The translations under genes and the position numbers were made by a program. 64,000 nucleotides of DNA, taken from positions 13,083,063 through 13,147,062 of the forward strand of contig CM040755.1 in the NCBI GenBank assembly GCA_022829145.1, read 5' to 3'. The notes below the pieces were generated by a model that saw nothing but the letters and a program-made list of their open reading frames with translations, searched no databases and was not told the origin of the DNA. Shown here one piece after another: positions 24,901 to 39,900 of this stretch. Within the stretch, counting starts at the first letter, position 1, and each line of letters begins with the position of its first letter. The stretch is from Albula goreensis (lineage: Eukaryota; Chordata; Actinopteri; Albuliformes; Albulidae).

Positions 24901-27900
24901 CATGCAGGCTGCAGTAGCTGAGGAAGACTCGGAGCAGGGCTTGGTTCTTCCTCAGCCAAGCTTTGCGCCTCTCGGCGTGCTGCTGCTTGGCCTGCAGGCG
25001 ACGGCGCTCCAGCTGGTGGCGCTCATAGGCCCCTGCATCTGTCCGATCCAAGGCCTCGTCCTGCTCCATCGAACCCTCACCCTCCTTCCATTTCTCCAGC
25101 TCACTGGACGCCTCCTGGCCATCCACCTTTGACAGGGAAGGCACAGAGATTCGAAAAAAAGTTCTTGTGGAATGAGAGGAATTTGAAGACTGAAAAGTCA
25201 GCATATCCATCTTTGACCAAATTTACCGTACCTGGCTTAAATCGTTCTTGTATGGAGCAAGATTTGTGAGTTACCAGACGAAAGTGCATTGAGCGGAGTG
25301 AATCTGATGGATTGTTTACTTAAATGTCAAAGAGAACTGCACCCACAGCTAAAGCAACTCAGCATCCCCCTATCTGTACAGGCAGGCTCACTGTGGATGT
25401 TTTTCATACAATTTACAAAATTAATAATAACATTCATGAGAGCAATAAAGCACATTCACCACTGCCTGTGAAGTGATATTCTTGGATTTTTTAAGTGTAT
25501 GTCAATGAGAGGTAGATTTGCAAAAAAGGACATTTTAAATGAACTGCAGCAATTTTGGACTGCAATAAAGTTTAGTTTTTTGTCAGAAAATAAATTAATT
25601 TGAATTTGAATAAAAAAATTTAAGTGACCTGCCTACCTTGTAGTTGCAGATCTTGTGCATGGCCCCGATCTCCTTCTCCAGCCAGTTGTACAGCTGGAAC
25701 CTTAGCTTTCCCCCATCCACCTCGTAACCGGTAGCCAGCGTCCGCAGCTCAGTCATCAGGATCTTCAGGCACGCCCTGAACTTGAGCTGCTCTGCAATCA
25801 CATCCACCTCCGACTCCCCGGTAGAGTCTTCCCTCTGCAGGCTGGTTGCCGCAGGCCGGCCTGACCCTGAGACCTCCTTCTGCTGCTCAGTCTTCTCCTC
25901 AGCTTTGGGCTTCATCGTCAATCCCCCATCATCATCTTCTTCATCCTCGTCCCTGTCATCCCCCCAGTCCAGCTGCAGGCCCTCTTCCTCCACCTTCACC
26001 ATCGGCTGGCTCCAGTCCAATGCAGAAGACGAGTCCAAGCCACCGCCCCAGGCTGCTCCTGGGATGGTAGGTGGAGGGGCAGACCAGTCCATGTCGCTGG
26101 CCTGCCCGCCATTCTCCTGCGGCTGGGAGGAGCCCACGTTGACCATGGAGGAGCCTTTGCTCAGGGAGGGCACTGCCTTCTTGGTGACTTTGGGCAGCTT
26201 GGAGAGGACCTCCAGGGCCAGCACGGGGCAGCCTACTTTGAAGTGAGCGTTGGCAGTGGTGAAGAAGAGCTTCCGTTCAATGAGGTTTATCTCGTCAGCG
26301 CTGCTCTTCTCAGAGGTCAAGCCCAGAGTGGCCAATGTGCCCTCTGGGGAGGCGAAGTGCCGACGGATTATCAAGGGGTGGGTCCGCAGGTAATTGTAGA
26401 AGCTGAAGACCACGGGGTTGCAGGATTTCACCATCACCTCTGAGAAGAAAATCAGCTTGTTTAATGGAGAAGAAATGAAACAAATAAACATGGCTGCTAC
26501 AGAATTCATCACAATATCCAGACTCTACATGCAAATAAAACAATTACACCATTGGTTTTATCATATTGACATTTGCAAACACTAAATATGCTTAAAAATG
26601 TAGAAATCAGAATATGAACACAAAGAAACCATAGACATCAGTTACACAATTCTATACAGAGCTGATAAATAGGAGAACAGAGTTATGGAATTTCATGCAG
26701 CTCACCAGGATTTTCGTCATCTTCCTTTGGTATCTGTTCCAGCAGTGTGTCCAGGGCTCTGGTGTAGTCCTTCATTATCCAGAATGCAATGCTGCGCAGG
26801 AAGGGGTCAGGGTGCAGCTTGGTGCATGTGAAGCCAGACCCATCCCTGTGGCATCCCAGCACTCTTTCGTTCAGAATGCCCTTGCAGGTGGCGGAGCTCT
26901 CGTAGTCTGATTCGTACAGGCGAGCCACAATCATGGCCAACTGGATGTCCTCCATTTTCTCCAGGCAGACCTATGAAATGCAGGAGTGCAAAGGATTCTG
27001 GGGGTGTTAACAATAGCTAAATCCTAAGACCACAGATAAGCAGATGTAAATGAGAGATCCTGAGCATGGGAAAACCCGATTGTAAATAACCTTTCAATTA
27101 TCAGGATCAAAACTAATGTAAGCAGCAAGTCATTAATGCAGTTAATGCACCAGGATAACTGCATAACACTTAAAATGCATGGCAGGCAGCATCATACTCA
27201 TTGCATAAGATCACTTTCTCTTTGCTTAGTCTGCTTACTGTGGAGCTTTCTGAGTGAAGTTAACCATGAGTTTCATTTAAGTAGGTCACTCATTGATTTG
27301 TCTGTAAGGTTTAAGTTACATTTAAATGTCATGAAATCCTGTGCATATAGTAAAACATGATCACAGCACCCCAAATGAAACAGCTAAATGTCACAGCCCG
27401 ACACTTCACTTTCATTCTCAAAGCAGATTCAATGCTAGTCTCCCATTAGAAACATCCACAGCCATAAGACAGCAGAATTACGATAACTGACAAGTAGTAG
27501 ACATAGGCCTCGACCTGAAAGACCTGAGATGATAAATTACCCATACATATAAAATGAATAAGAAATGCTAATTTTAGCTTTTTAAAACTTGATCCAATAA
27601 GAAGAAATGTGAACCTCAATAGCATCTTTGAGGGAGCCTGCCAGTAGAAAGAAGCCTGCAGATTGCTCAAATCGCTGTTTCCCCAGCAGAGAGAAGGCAT
27701 TCTTCAAAGCTGCCTTCCGCCATCGATCTTCTGTGAAGTTATGACTGAAGAACTGGGTCATCTTCTCATCATGCTGGGACCTGGGAGAGGAATAAGAAAA
27801 AAAGATGGAGAAATGCATAAATATAATCCAAATCCACGATGTCAGCCTAGATTTAGTACTTCCTCGAGTTGCTACAAATCAATACATTGTGTGAGGGCTC

Positions 27901-30900
27901 TGTTGACTGTAGTCACGAATAATAAAACGGACATGTGCTATTCAGTGTGATTGGATCCATTCATTACAACTTTTAATGAGTGAGAAGAGTGATTGAGTAC
28001 CTGAACAGTCCCCAGAGAACAGCTTTTTTCTTCATTGCCAGGTAGAAGAGAGCAGCATCTAATGGGTCGTTGTTCCTTTGAAAGGCAGCTTTCCCAACCT
28101 ACAGCGGAGCAGTGAGAGTTGTCGGTATAACGTATGAGAAAGAGAGAGCCCACCATGCTACAATTCAGCTTGTTTTCAGTCAGCAGTTCTGTGTCGTGTG
28201 TTTGGCAGGCCATCAACAGTGAGCTGGAGGGAATAAACGCATCGATCTTGTGGCGGACGGCTCATAAAAGAGTTTATGGCATGCTGTGCTGTGCGTTTGT
28301 AGATGTGGAGCGAGCGTGGGTTGTGAGAGAGCACACCTTCTCCATCATCCTGCGCAGCGTGTTAATGTTGCGCACCCACCAGCCCACTCCAAGCGCCCGG
28401 AGCTCGGACCACTGGGGGTCACCCCTCTGCATGGCCGGGATCATGTTCAGAAGCTCCTCCTCTGCCTCCGAGTGGAAGGCCCAGGCAAAGTGACACGTGG
28501 ACAGGCCTGGGGGCAAAAGGCACATGAGCAATGAGCATACACACACACACACACGCACACACACGCACACACTTATGCACACACACGCACACACACGCAC
28601 ACACTTATGCACACACACGCACAAATATGAACACATAACAAACCACTAAATACATATTAGACACAAAAAACAAGCATCTCAAACATCGTACAGAGACAGA
28701 CACAAACATATCCAGAATATTCTGACATACAGCACAAGCGCAGGACATATACATGCACTCACTCACACATGCATTCACACATGCATTCTCACGCACGCAC
28801 GCATGCACGTGCACACACACAGATGGTGCTTCACCATTAGGTCAGACATGTTTATAAAAAACCTTGAGCAGTTTAACAAATTAACTTCACTGAATTACAC
28901 CATGAGCTGCAGAGATGTTAATAATGGAGTGATATAAAGTATGTATAAGGACATGCCACTAGAAACTAGTATGACTGATTGAATTAGCGCTGTCCTCTTC
29001 ATGGCACACTAAATATATTATAAATCTCTGTCCTTTCCAGCTTGCTGAGTCACAGAGCAGCGCATACCTTGGTGCAGTAGCTGCATCCTGTACAGCGGGG
29101 GCAGGGAGGTGAGCAGGCAGGTGTGCAAGCGCATGGCCAGCAAGTACCTCAGGCCACACTCATCCAGCGCTTCACCCCCTGGACACAAACACACCGAGGA
29201 GAAACCAGGTCATGGAGAGGAGACAAGGACAGTCTGACTACTACCTTTGGTGATATAACCCCCTTCACACACACACACAGACAGACACACACACGTGCCC
29301 TGGCTGAGTCTCTCCCCTTGGATGTTTGCTCTATTTCAGCTGTCACGTGCACCCTCCCCCACCCCTTCCACCCACAGCCCCCTGGAGGCCTGTCTGGCCC
29401 TGATTAGAGTAGGGACAGGTCTGATCTGAGTTTTGTCTTCCAGGCAGACTGCAGCATCCAAAGCCAACAAACACTGTGGTCACAGTTCACGGTTATGATC
29501 AATAATGTCTTCCCTTGCCAGGTCTCACAAGATGAATGTACGTTTGAGCTGGAGCAGCACATGATGTGACTTGTGTGTCAAGGCAATTGTGGTCATCTTG
29601 CCATAATTAAATTAATTTACAAAAACTCACCAGCTTTGTATGCTAGGACATTGATTCAATTTAATTTATACCTCACTGATGGTGAATAACATCTTGCCTT
29701 AATACAGAAGCTAAATGCAAGATATACACTGCTGTGGCTATGTGACCCATTCTAAACTCAAATCAATGTATTAAAAGCCTGGAGCACTTTGCCAAGTTCG
29801 TTCTACATTTCTTATCACACGATTAAATAAATCAAATTTATACTGCAGACGACAAGTCAAAAGAGGCTTTGTGTCCTTGACCAAGTAGTTACGAGTGGCT
29901 ATTGCGCTGAATTACCTTAATGGTACAATTCGTTTGTCAGTAATGGGAGTTCACTTGACATTAGGTGAGAATCCTACCTAAAAAAAAAAATCCTGTTATG
30001 TCTTTCCATAACTACTATTCTTCTTTCTTTGGTTTTGCATTCACCCTTTCATAAAACCTATAGAGATTCTACAGTCAACTGCCTCCTCTTCTTAGCAAAA
30101 GACCAAGACTGCTAATAACACTAGAAGACTGTCCGAAGCAGGTCCTTCACTCACCTGTGTACTGTTTGTCTGAGCCAGAGCTGACCTCTGCGCTGGTGGT
30201 GGCCACGGTGTCGGCCAAAGCTACCAGGAACATCTGCTCCAGGCGTGTGAGGCCGGGCAGGCTGGAGTGCATCAGATGGCTGGAGAGCACCTGGGCATGC
30301 TCTGGCCCGAAGTAGGTGGGGCCGTACTGCGACAGGTTGATGACACGTGACTTCTTCTCCTTCTTCTCAGCGGCAAAGCTGACAAAGTCATCAGTGGTGA
30401 CTGTGGGGACTTGGAAAAGGTCAGCGTACTGGTCCTCAGCAGACTTCTGAGCCTCACCCTCAGGGCCCTTGGCCCCCTTGGCAGCCTCCTCCCCGGCCTT
30501 GTAGGAGGTATCCAGGTCAGCAGACAGCAGGGCGTACAGGGGCAGCGGGGGGATGGAGTTGATCTCCGTGTAGTCGCGGCCGCCGTCCCGCCCAGCCAGG
30601 ATGGTGTCCTTGGCTGTGCTGCCGCTGACACTGATGGTCCGAGACAGGTGGCGCCTGGCTCCCCCCTCTCCTGCCTCCACGTCCCTCACCACTGCCACCT
30701 CCCCGGCGATGCACTTGACCAGGTGCGACAGGATGGCTTTGGCCCGCCGCACCTTCCCCAGGTCCATGAGCTCCAGCAGCTGGGTGGGGTGGTATTGGGG
30801 CAGAGTGGGCGAGAGAGAGTGTGCGGCCTCGAACAGACCCCCATCCTGGAGGACAGCAGGTGCCCGGAAGACATCCTCCATGGCTGTGTTCCCCTCAAAG

Positions 30901-33900
30901 ACACTCTTGGACCTGGGCCGGGGCTCAGGCACTGTGGTTGCACTGTCTGAAGGGGACTCACCATCTCCCTCAGCCTCACCGGGCTTCTTGTCCTGCCTCC
31001 ACTGGGCATAGACATGCATCTCACAGTCCATCCCCACCACCAGGATTCCATCTCTCACCCAGGACAGCGACACGGGCAGGGACGGGGTGCCATCCACCGA
31101 GGACACCAGGTCCACTGACCTCAGAAGGACCCACCTGGACCTGATCCCTTGCTTGATGCTGCCCCCTAGAGGCAGGGTAATGACTGCCATGCCGTCCTTG
31201 CTGCTGGTCTGTTCGGTCACAATGCCGGAGATGCGCCCATACATCAGGATGTTGGACCCCACCCCCACAGTCAGAATATGGGAGCCATCCTCTTTGGACA
31301 GCCAGTCTAGGTGGACAAAATGCTTTATGTTGGGGCTGTCCTTGTTCATATACAGATCTGATTTGCTGTATACAAACAGGTTGCTGTCCACGCTCACCCT
31401 GGGGTCCAGCACATTGCTCGCTTTGGTAAAGTCATCCAGGTGGATAGTCTGCTCTAGGGCCCACTCTGACCCACCCGTGGACTCGCACTCATAGATGGAC
31501 ACATGCATTGAGAACTCCTTGGATACGAAGCCATTGCTCGGCGACAGCTGCTTGAAGGAGACGGCCAGCCGGCCTGTGTAGGAGCAGCTGACGGCCACTG
31601 GCCGGCCGGGCACACTCACAGCGCTGTTGTTGTCCTCCTCCTCGTTCATCAGGGTCCAGGGCTCCCAGTGGTACGTGTGGCCCTCCTCAGGGTCCACCAC
31701 TCCCAGGACCACCTCCACGCCGCAGCGCCAGAACCTGACCTTACTGTCGGAGCAGGTAGTCACTATCAGGTATGGAGCCAGGCAGACTGGGTAGATTGAA
31801 GAGGAGCTAAGGTGCCCTTCAAATAAAAAATTTAAAAAATATGATCAGTGTATGCAATCAACTCATTAATATGGCAATGTGCATACCATAACTACACCCT
31901 TATGAGTTTGGGGAGAACAGAAGTCTCAAAATATAATTATTATATTTCAGAAATATAATAAGTACAGTAATTATTTCTTTTATGTCCCATTAGCAAACAT
32001 TTAATATTTTATCTAAATCCATCTTAAACGTTTATAACCAGTTGACAGGCAGACTATCGGCCTGACAAAGAAACCAAAAGCACAGGGGCAATCTTGTAGT
32101 TCTGCTCTGCCAGCGAGAGTTCAAGTATAAAATGACGGCTGACCTTAAATTCTGCCTTTTATGATTGCTTACAAAGAACCATGGAAAAAAACAGCTCTGA
32201 ACAAAAATTAAATGTTACGTTTCCATTCTTTGTGCTGACAAAGTAAATCTGATATGGAATCTGACCATTATGACACAATCAGAGGGTGAATTCAGGTCTG
32301 GGCAGACAATATTTGAGGGCTCAGGTGTGTATCACAACCTCTGTGACTTACCTGCGGAGGGCGTGGCCCGGATGACTTCCACTCCGGCAGGGAGGTCCAG
32401 GCGCTGGCTGTACACCAGCTTGGAGCTGAGGATGAGCTTGCTGGCCGACTGAAGGTTGGCGGTGGAGGAGGAGCGGGGGAGCGGGCTCTGTCTGGGGGAA
32501 GTGTCCGGGGATGACTCTGCATTGCCTGGCTGCAGCGGGACCATCAGCTGGTTCTGAAAGCTCTGTGTGGGCAGCGTGCTCTCTGCTCCACCACCCCGTC
32601 CCCAAACATTGTTAAATATTAATGCATGTACCAGCCAACATCAGGACAGCATTATCCAAATCATTCAAGACACATTTCATTCTTCTATTTGTTCTCTATC
32701 TGTTAGGCACAAACGCATGCAGCAGATTCGTTCCATTTATCTACACATAATTATAGAGCTAACTGACTCTAAAGGCAGCTGGCTTTCCCAAACGTCAGCA
32801 GTCACAATGGCACTGGCCATCAATAAGACTAAAAAGCTATCCACGAATAAAATCCAAAATAAAAATACTATCCACAGCTGACAAAAGCGCCACTTGTGGA
32901 TAGTATTAAAGGAGACATACATTTATACCTTACTACATATTAATAATAATAGCCCCATTTGATGGCACATGTATTCTTTACCTTTGACAGATAACATTCT
33001 AATTGCTTGAGCAAACGGATAACCATATCAAGCTGGTTTTGAGTTTGTTTGCATTCTTGTATTTTACTCAGAGTTGTAAATGTTAAACCTAGTGTTGCAT
33101 GACAATTCACAAGGGCAGAGCAATGGTGTTCATGTGTAGCTGCTGAAAGCCCACACTATTACTCCTGTGAAAGGTGTTATTTCAATAGGGCATTCTCATT
33201 TTAGTTTTTCGCAGACAGTCTTGTGGCATACAGTGAACTAGTCTGGTATGAAATCATTAAATTTGCCATTTAGCCCAGTTCCTTTTTTCCCTCCTTTTGT
33301 CAGCTGGTTCCCTTTGCTCAGTTCACAGCCATCTTTTCATTTTTCAGCCAGTTAGTGATGCTATGAATCTTCTCTTCTGCTCTGTATATCTTCTGGGACA
33401 GGCAGCAATAACTACTGCTGCTGTGGCCAGGGCTTTCTAATACTGTAATGCAGTAGAGACTCCAGGCACACCAAGCTTAATTTCCCCTTATTAAAAATCA
33501 GTTCTGATTTATGTAAAAACAAGAGGTAGAAACTGATCATTGTTGTTCCGTTCCTCTTCAAACCTAAGACGGTGGTGTGTGACAGCGCCACTACATGTGT
33601 CTCCTGTATACATCTGCAGCTTATAACAAGTGCAAGATATAATTGTATCAGCTTGCATAAAACTGAGCTCATTAACACCGTCTTCTGAGCAACTGAAGGG
33701 CTTGAAGCCAGGAATGACTTATACAATATCCTGCTCTGTGTTGGATGAGCATGTGCAGTTTCTTGCCATTGTCACAAGCCAAAATGAATGTTTTAACTCA
33801 GCAACTCAAAAAACACAGTATCTGTTTAATTATTCAGCAAACCTCATTAAGCTTATTTTTCGACCACTCCATATAAATGGGTCATAGACTTTGAGCAGAC

Positions 33901-36900
33901 TCCATCACATGACAGAAAGATTAATCAAATGAATAACAAAAATGACTGTATTCTGTCCCTGCAAAACAACAAGCTGAAGCGAGATTCTTTGGTTGAAAAT
34001 GCCATTCATTGAAATACAGCTGTAGCTAAACTGTAAAGGCCAATGCCTGACCATATTCAGACAGGAAAATTACTTGTATGTGTTGCATGTTACTCTTACC
34101 CTGTCTACACTGTGTTACTGTCACAGATGGAAGTGTGTACTAAAATAATTACTTTAATGACGTTTTACAGAATGAAAACAGACATTACATTTTCAGTGTA
34201 CTTGCTACACAGAGAAAAGAAAAATTGGACTGGCAGGGCTGGAGAAAAAGTGCAATTACCATGGGTATTGGGGACGAAGAATGGCAGTACATACCGACAC
34301 AGGCTTGAACGGACTTTAAGTGCAGGTGCCACATTTGCAGAACAGAGTTCCTGTTTGCATCCTTCTCAATAACCACCAAAAAGAACTTTTCAGAGAAGGG
34401 TGGAGCATGATACTCTGTGACAACAATGAAAAATGTAATTTAGAATGCAAAACCTTTAATGGATTTAGTACACTTAGTCACTGGTTCATTCTTCAACTAT
34501 ATTATAAGGCCATGTCTGTAAGAAAATGAAATCATACACTGAAAAAGTGCACTAACATTTAATTAATTCACTAAAATTCTCAGAAATGTCATCCTGCTAT
34601 TTATCCCTCCACATGTTCATTTTTAAATTCATGAAAAATTAATAAATCTGCGCAACCTCCCCTTACCCTCAGAGGAGGGGAAGCTGGGCGGAAGATGCAC
34701 TTCTGTGGAGTCGTCGTGCGGCTTGTATCCCAGGATGAAGTCTTCCTGGAACACGTGCAGCAGCTGTGTGTTGGACCCACACTGGGCAGAGAGAGAGGGA
34801 GCGAGGTAAATCAGGTCATTATAGCCTATTCAGCCTCTCTATAGCCTCACTGTTTATCCTCATCTACACCACGGGACAAAGCATTTGTTTTGATTTGTAA
34901 AGGGAACGCGGACATGGAGCGGGTCTCCTATACCTGGTTTGTGATAACGTCAAGTTCGATGATGCATCCTGGCCTGGCAGTAGACTGCTGACTCACGATG
35001 TTGAACACCTCGCCAACAAGTTTCTGTTGCAAAAGACAGGGGCACGGTTATCGACCGGTTTAATTTTCCAATCACGCAGATGATAACAGAAAGGTGTACA
35101 ACCTGTCAGCCGGATTCATCGACTTACTGAGGTCTCCGGGTCGGACAGCTCATCTAGCAGTTTCCGGGCATCCACGACGGCCTGATAAAGTCTCAGATTT
35201 TTCCCATCGGATGCCACAAAGCATGCACTCGCTGAATTACAATACGTACCTGAGAGGGGAAATTTTTTTATATTTTTAAAGGAAAGAACACCTTAATCCG
35301 TATTAAAAAATCTTATCATTGGTGCAGTGCCTCGGAAGAATTAGAATTGAATCTATTTATATCACAGCAAGACTGCCTTTACTGAGCTACTAATGTTACA
35401 GATGTAAAAAGGTTGACTAAGAACATACACCAAAAAAAGGCTGCTGATTAATGCTCCTTAAGGCTAAACCCAAGATAAAGATGCAAATCGCACACTTCTC
35501 TCCACGCAATCAAAATGTCTTGTAGGATGTTCCACCATGCCTTCAATTTCACTGTGATGAAGTCATAGCCAAAATATGTTGGCTACCTTACAATAATTTT
35601 CCTTCAAATGTACTTATGGAACAGCAAACTAATTATTGCAGCCATTCAAAAACATTTAGGGCTCTATTTTAACATTCAAAAATGTATCACAATGATAAAA
35701 TAAGACTGAATTAAACTGAATAGCTGGTGCACAATTTCTCCATCTCAGATTTGTGACAATCAGTTAATTTTATTGCAGCCTGGAGTCTGACCATTGCAGT
35801 CATTTAACATCACATTGTACTTGTGTGAAATCAACACCACATATATTGAAATAAACACAACAGCAATTACTCAAGGCTGCACCACAAGTTTGGACCTGTA
35901 TGTTACAGCCCTTATAGTCTTTTTGATGAAATTAGCTTTATATTTATAGGAGGTCAACTACATCAGACAACTATGTCAATTATAGTCTAATACATCATGT
36001 AAGGTAAAGTAAAAACAACAGAAATAACATGTCATAAGATCTCACCGAGGACAGAGCTGGGGATGAGTGTGGGGAGCCAGGCCACATTGGAGAAGGCGGA
36101 GGTGTGCAGGGAGTTGATGCGGGCAAGCTCGGACACGCCACCGGTGCAGGACAGTGGCCCAATGTGGTCGACACGCCACAGGATGAGCTCGCTGTAGATG
36201 GCGTTGGGGTCATGGAAGGTGCGAGTGGCAGCGTTCTTCAGCTGCTTCCTGGGGAAGCTCTTCTGGCGCTTGACGGCCCGCAGCACGGTCTGCTCCTGCT
36301 CTGTGTCCCAGTCGCTGTCTGCCTGTGGCGTCTGCAGGGCGTTGTGATGGGAGGAGGTCAGCAGGAGGGGCAGGACTGTGTGGCAGGCCTGGTCGTTCAG
36401 GTGGAAACGGTGGCCACAGTAACGGAACTTATGGGAGACAGTCAGCACCGATGAGAAGGCAGACTTCTCAGCGAAGGTGACTGCCCACTGGTTGAGAGAG
36501 CCATCAATGTGCTTGGACACCATCATGACGGCCGGGCCGATGATGGCGGCCAGTGAGTGGCCTACGGCCGAGCCCAGGCCAGCTGAGGCCGAAGCGCTCT
36601 GTGGAACGAGTCTGGCTTTGCTCTTCTGGTCCAAAGCGCTGTTGGACTCCCGCTCGGTGGACGTGCAAGCATACATCATGATGTTCTTGCTGAGGGAGTT
36701 GGCGTCTCCCGTTGGGAAAGCAACAGGAATCTGGGAGGAAAAGGACACCTGGACAGAACGAAAAGTGGAAAGAGTTACTGGTGGATTACCTAAAATGTTC
36801 AGGATGGCCTGCCAAATTGCTGCCATGCATCGCATTCCTTGAAAGAGATGAAAGGAATTACATAATTTTTATTGTCTCACCAAAATTAATAAAAATGTAG

Positions 36901-39900
36901 GAAACATTTACTAATAAAGTAACACTTAAGCTTGGATGTATAGTTAAAAAAAAATTACTTTGAATTCTGACAGGGGCCTACCTGGACCTGTCTGAATATC
37001 CCTGGGATGAATTCATCCAGGTACTTCACATGCCACACCAGGAAGGACCCATCAGCAGGGTGAATGGTGAACAGCATATCGGGGCTCTTGTTCCACTCAA
37101 GGGTGAGGGTCTCCATCTTCCGGTCAAGCAGCATAGAGGGCAGAGGGACGCTGCTGCTGGAGCCGGGCGAGGAGGCCTTGGTGCTCCCCTCCTGCTCTCC
37201 CTCCTCATGCTCAGATGACCCCTTGTCTGACATCTCATCAAGATCTGAAGCCATGCACAAGCAGAGCATGACATTGATACAATGTCTCCTCAAACAAAAT
37301 TCCTACCATTCCATGCAGCACCCAACACCAGAATGCCTAATTCTTGTGATTTAACATGCATGTGTATGTTACCAAAGTCAAACTTCATGGGTGACCCCTC
37401 CTGGTCGAAGTCCTCATGGCCATGCTCCAGGTGCTGCTCCGAGATCTTCCGTAGCTGCTGCATAAACTGGTCCATGGAGGTGGTGAAGCTCAGGTCTTTG
37501 TTGTTGAGCCAGTGGACGACAAACCCCCCACTGGCCTCTTCTGCTGAGAACGCTGCTCCAGCCAGCACAGCTGGAATATCTGAAGGAGCACAAAACACTG
37601 CTGTGAGATTATGCTGTCATGCCACACCCCAGGACAATATAATTGTTATTGATAATTTCATCAGTGTCCCTGGGAATAATAATAATAAAAAGAAGAAGCA
37701 GAAGAATAAGAAAAAGAAGACAAAAGAAGAAGAGGCAACAGAAGAAGAAGAACAAAAACAAGAATGAGAACAAGACATGTATGATCACAGTAAACAGTCA
37801 TTTTGCATAGAACACCAGGATCTGTTCTTTTGGACAGTGCAGAAACAGCAGCTGAATGTTATAAAGCAGAAGCCTTGAGACTAATTTGCAGCGAGCTATC
37901 CACCGCTGGTGATTTGTCTTTCCGGATGACATGGGCAAATTTCAGAGCTATCGATGCAGCAGAGGATTGGCTTGCTGATACCTGTGCTGGGATTGATGCT
38001 TGCCGAGATGTGGAAGTGACAGAGGGCGTTGGCATGGTGACTGATGTGTCTGTGGACCTCCTGTGACCCCAGCTGGCTGGGCAGGAGCTCAGTGTGAGCC
38101 ACCAGGGCCGAGGACCGCCTCCTGCCCCGCCGCAGGTGCTTCAGGTGATGGATCGACTGAAGGTCAAACCAAGGCAATATGTAAGAGGAGAGAGAGTAAC
38201 ACAAGAAGTCCCTGACATCCTTTAACGTGTCTCAAACATCAAATACATATAACAATTAAATATATAATTATATATGTATCAAAGCATGGAAACCTGCCCA
38301 CTTGCTGTCAGGAGAAGCAAGGTAATGAGTGTTACAGGTCTGACAGATACAAGCTATTACCAAACTAACTAGATAGCTAGCTAGCCACCAAAAACAACAG
38401 CAACACTCTGTACCGATTCTTTTTCAGCTTTCTGGCACCACCACCAAAGACATCAAACAAGGATTTGAGTGCGTGAATGTGTAAACAGAATTATGATCCA
38501 CATTTACGAACATGAAAAAGAACATTAACATAATATAAGAAATACAAAGAGCAATAAAATAAGCCTAGTATCAATTAAGCCAAGGCAGTAGAAATTTCAG
38601 GCTACTAGCTGGCTATTGGCAAAAATACCTAAGTTCCACCTGAGTAAGTATCTATGAAAAACTCAATTAATAGCGTAATCACATAAAGAACAGAAGTTTC
38701 TTCAGAAATTCCACCTCTGTAGTTGAATCCCTTGGATGTCATGTCTTTCTTTAACCTCTGCCTTTAACTTTAGCAGTACATTGTAGTGTTTGTCTTTACC
38801 TCGAGAGCGTGCTGGATCTTATCCTTCTGGCCTCCTAGGTTGGGCAGGCTGCTGCTGAAGCTGGTGCTGTTCTCTGAGATCTGACCCCCCAGGAGGCTGT
38901 CCTCAGGAAGCAGGGTCTCTGACCACAGCCTGCAGATCCCGTCCTGACACGAGGTGAGCAGCACGTTGCACACCGAGCCCCTGTTCACATGCACATATGC
39001 ACAGTCACACGGATGCACACAAGCATGCACGCACACATACACATGAATGCACACACAGACGCATATGGGCACAAATGGATTCACACATACATACACATAC
39101 ACAAAAAGTGACACAGACACAAACCATCAGAAAGGCAGACACCCCCCACACCCCACGCACACACACACAACAGAACATTGAAATGGTACCTGTTAATCAC
39201 ATGCACAATTCAAAAGTAAAATATGAATTGTATTGTGCAGGACATCAGTTGGTAACATTTAACTGCACAGACTTCGAGAAACACACGCATAGTCTCGAAA
39301 CATGATTTAAAGACTGAGAAACTATGCTTACTTAGGCATATACTTGCTGGTCTTTCTCCAGGAAAAGCCAGTGACAGTGCGGGGGTGTGCCAGGTACACA
39401 AAGGAGAAGTGGACGGGTGGAGTCTTTTTGTCAGGAAGGTCTGGAATGACCACAGCAGACTTCCAGGCTGTGGTGGGATACCACACCTTCAGCAGGCAGT
39501 CATCCTGTGTGAGAACCAGACATAGAGCTGGGTTACGGTGTGGTTAAGATGATCCCATTGCCCTCAGGGCTGGGGCCTGCCACTGCAATTCACCAAATCA
39601 GCATTCAATCAGCAAAATGGCTGTGAGCAAAATGACTCCAAATCTTTGGTCGAAGTGCAATGGGCCTACTCTTAAAGCTACACTAATTTCTGAATTTCTG
39701 AAAATTAACTTATTCATACTATTTACATGTCATTTTCAACAGTAATGAATTAGCATATGAAGTAAAGATTTCAAATAACAACTGTCAAAATACATTTACT
39801 TAGAAAAACAGATCTTTTGTACCTTCCCTGCTGTTGCAAAATATTCCCCATCAGGTGACCACTCCATTATATGGACAGAAACAGCAGTCCTTGAGGAAAT

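Noticed and set aside
25782-26246. 154-codon + strand frame
   Set aside because: Antisense shadow of dmxl2 exon 24; its Ser/Pro-rich content simply reflects the acidic linker on the other strand.
30411-31494. Long + strand open frames opposite dmxl2 exon 18
   Set aside because: They are shadows of a GC-rich conserved coding exon; the - strand frame matches DMXL2 throughout.
37674-37767. Lys/Glu-rich coding segment
   Set aside because: Translation of an AAG/GAA microsatellite in an intron, with no splice sites or homology.
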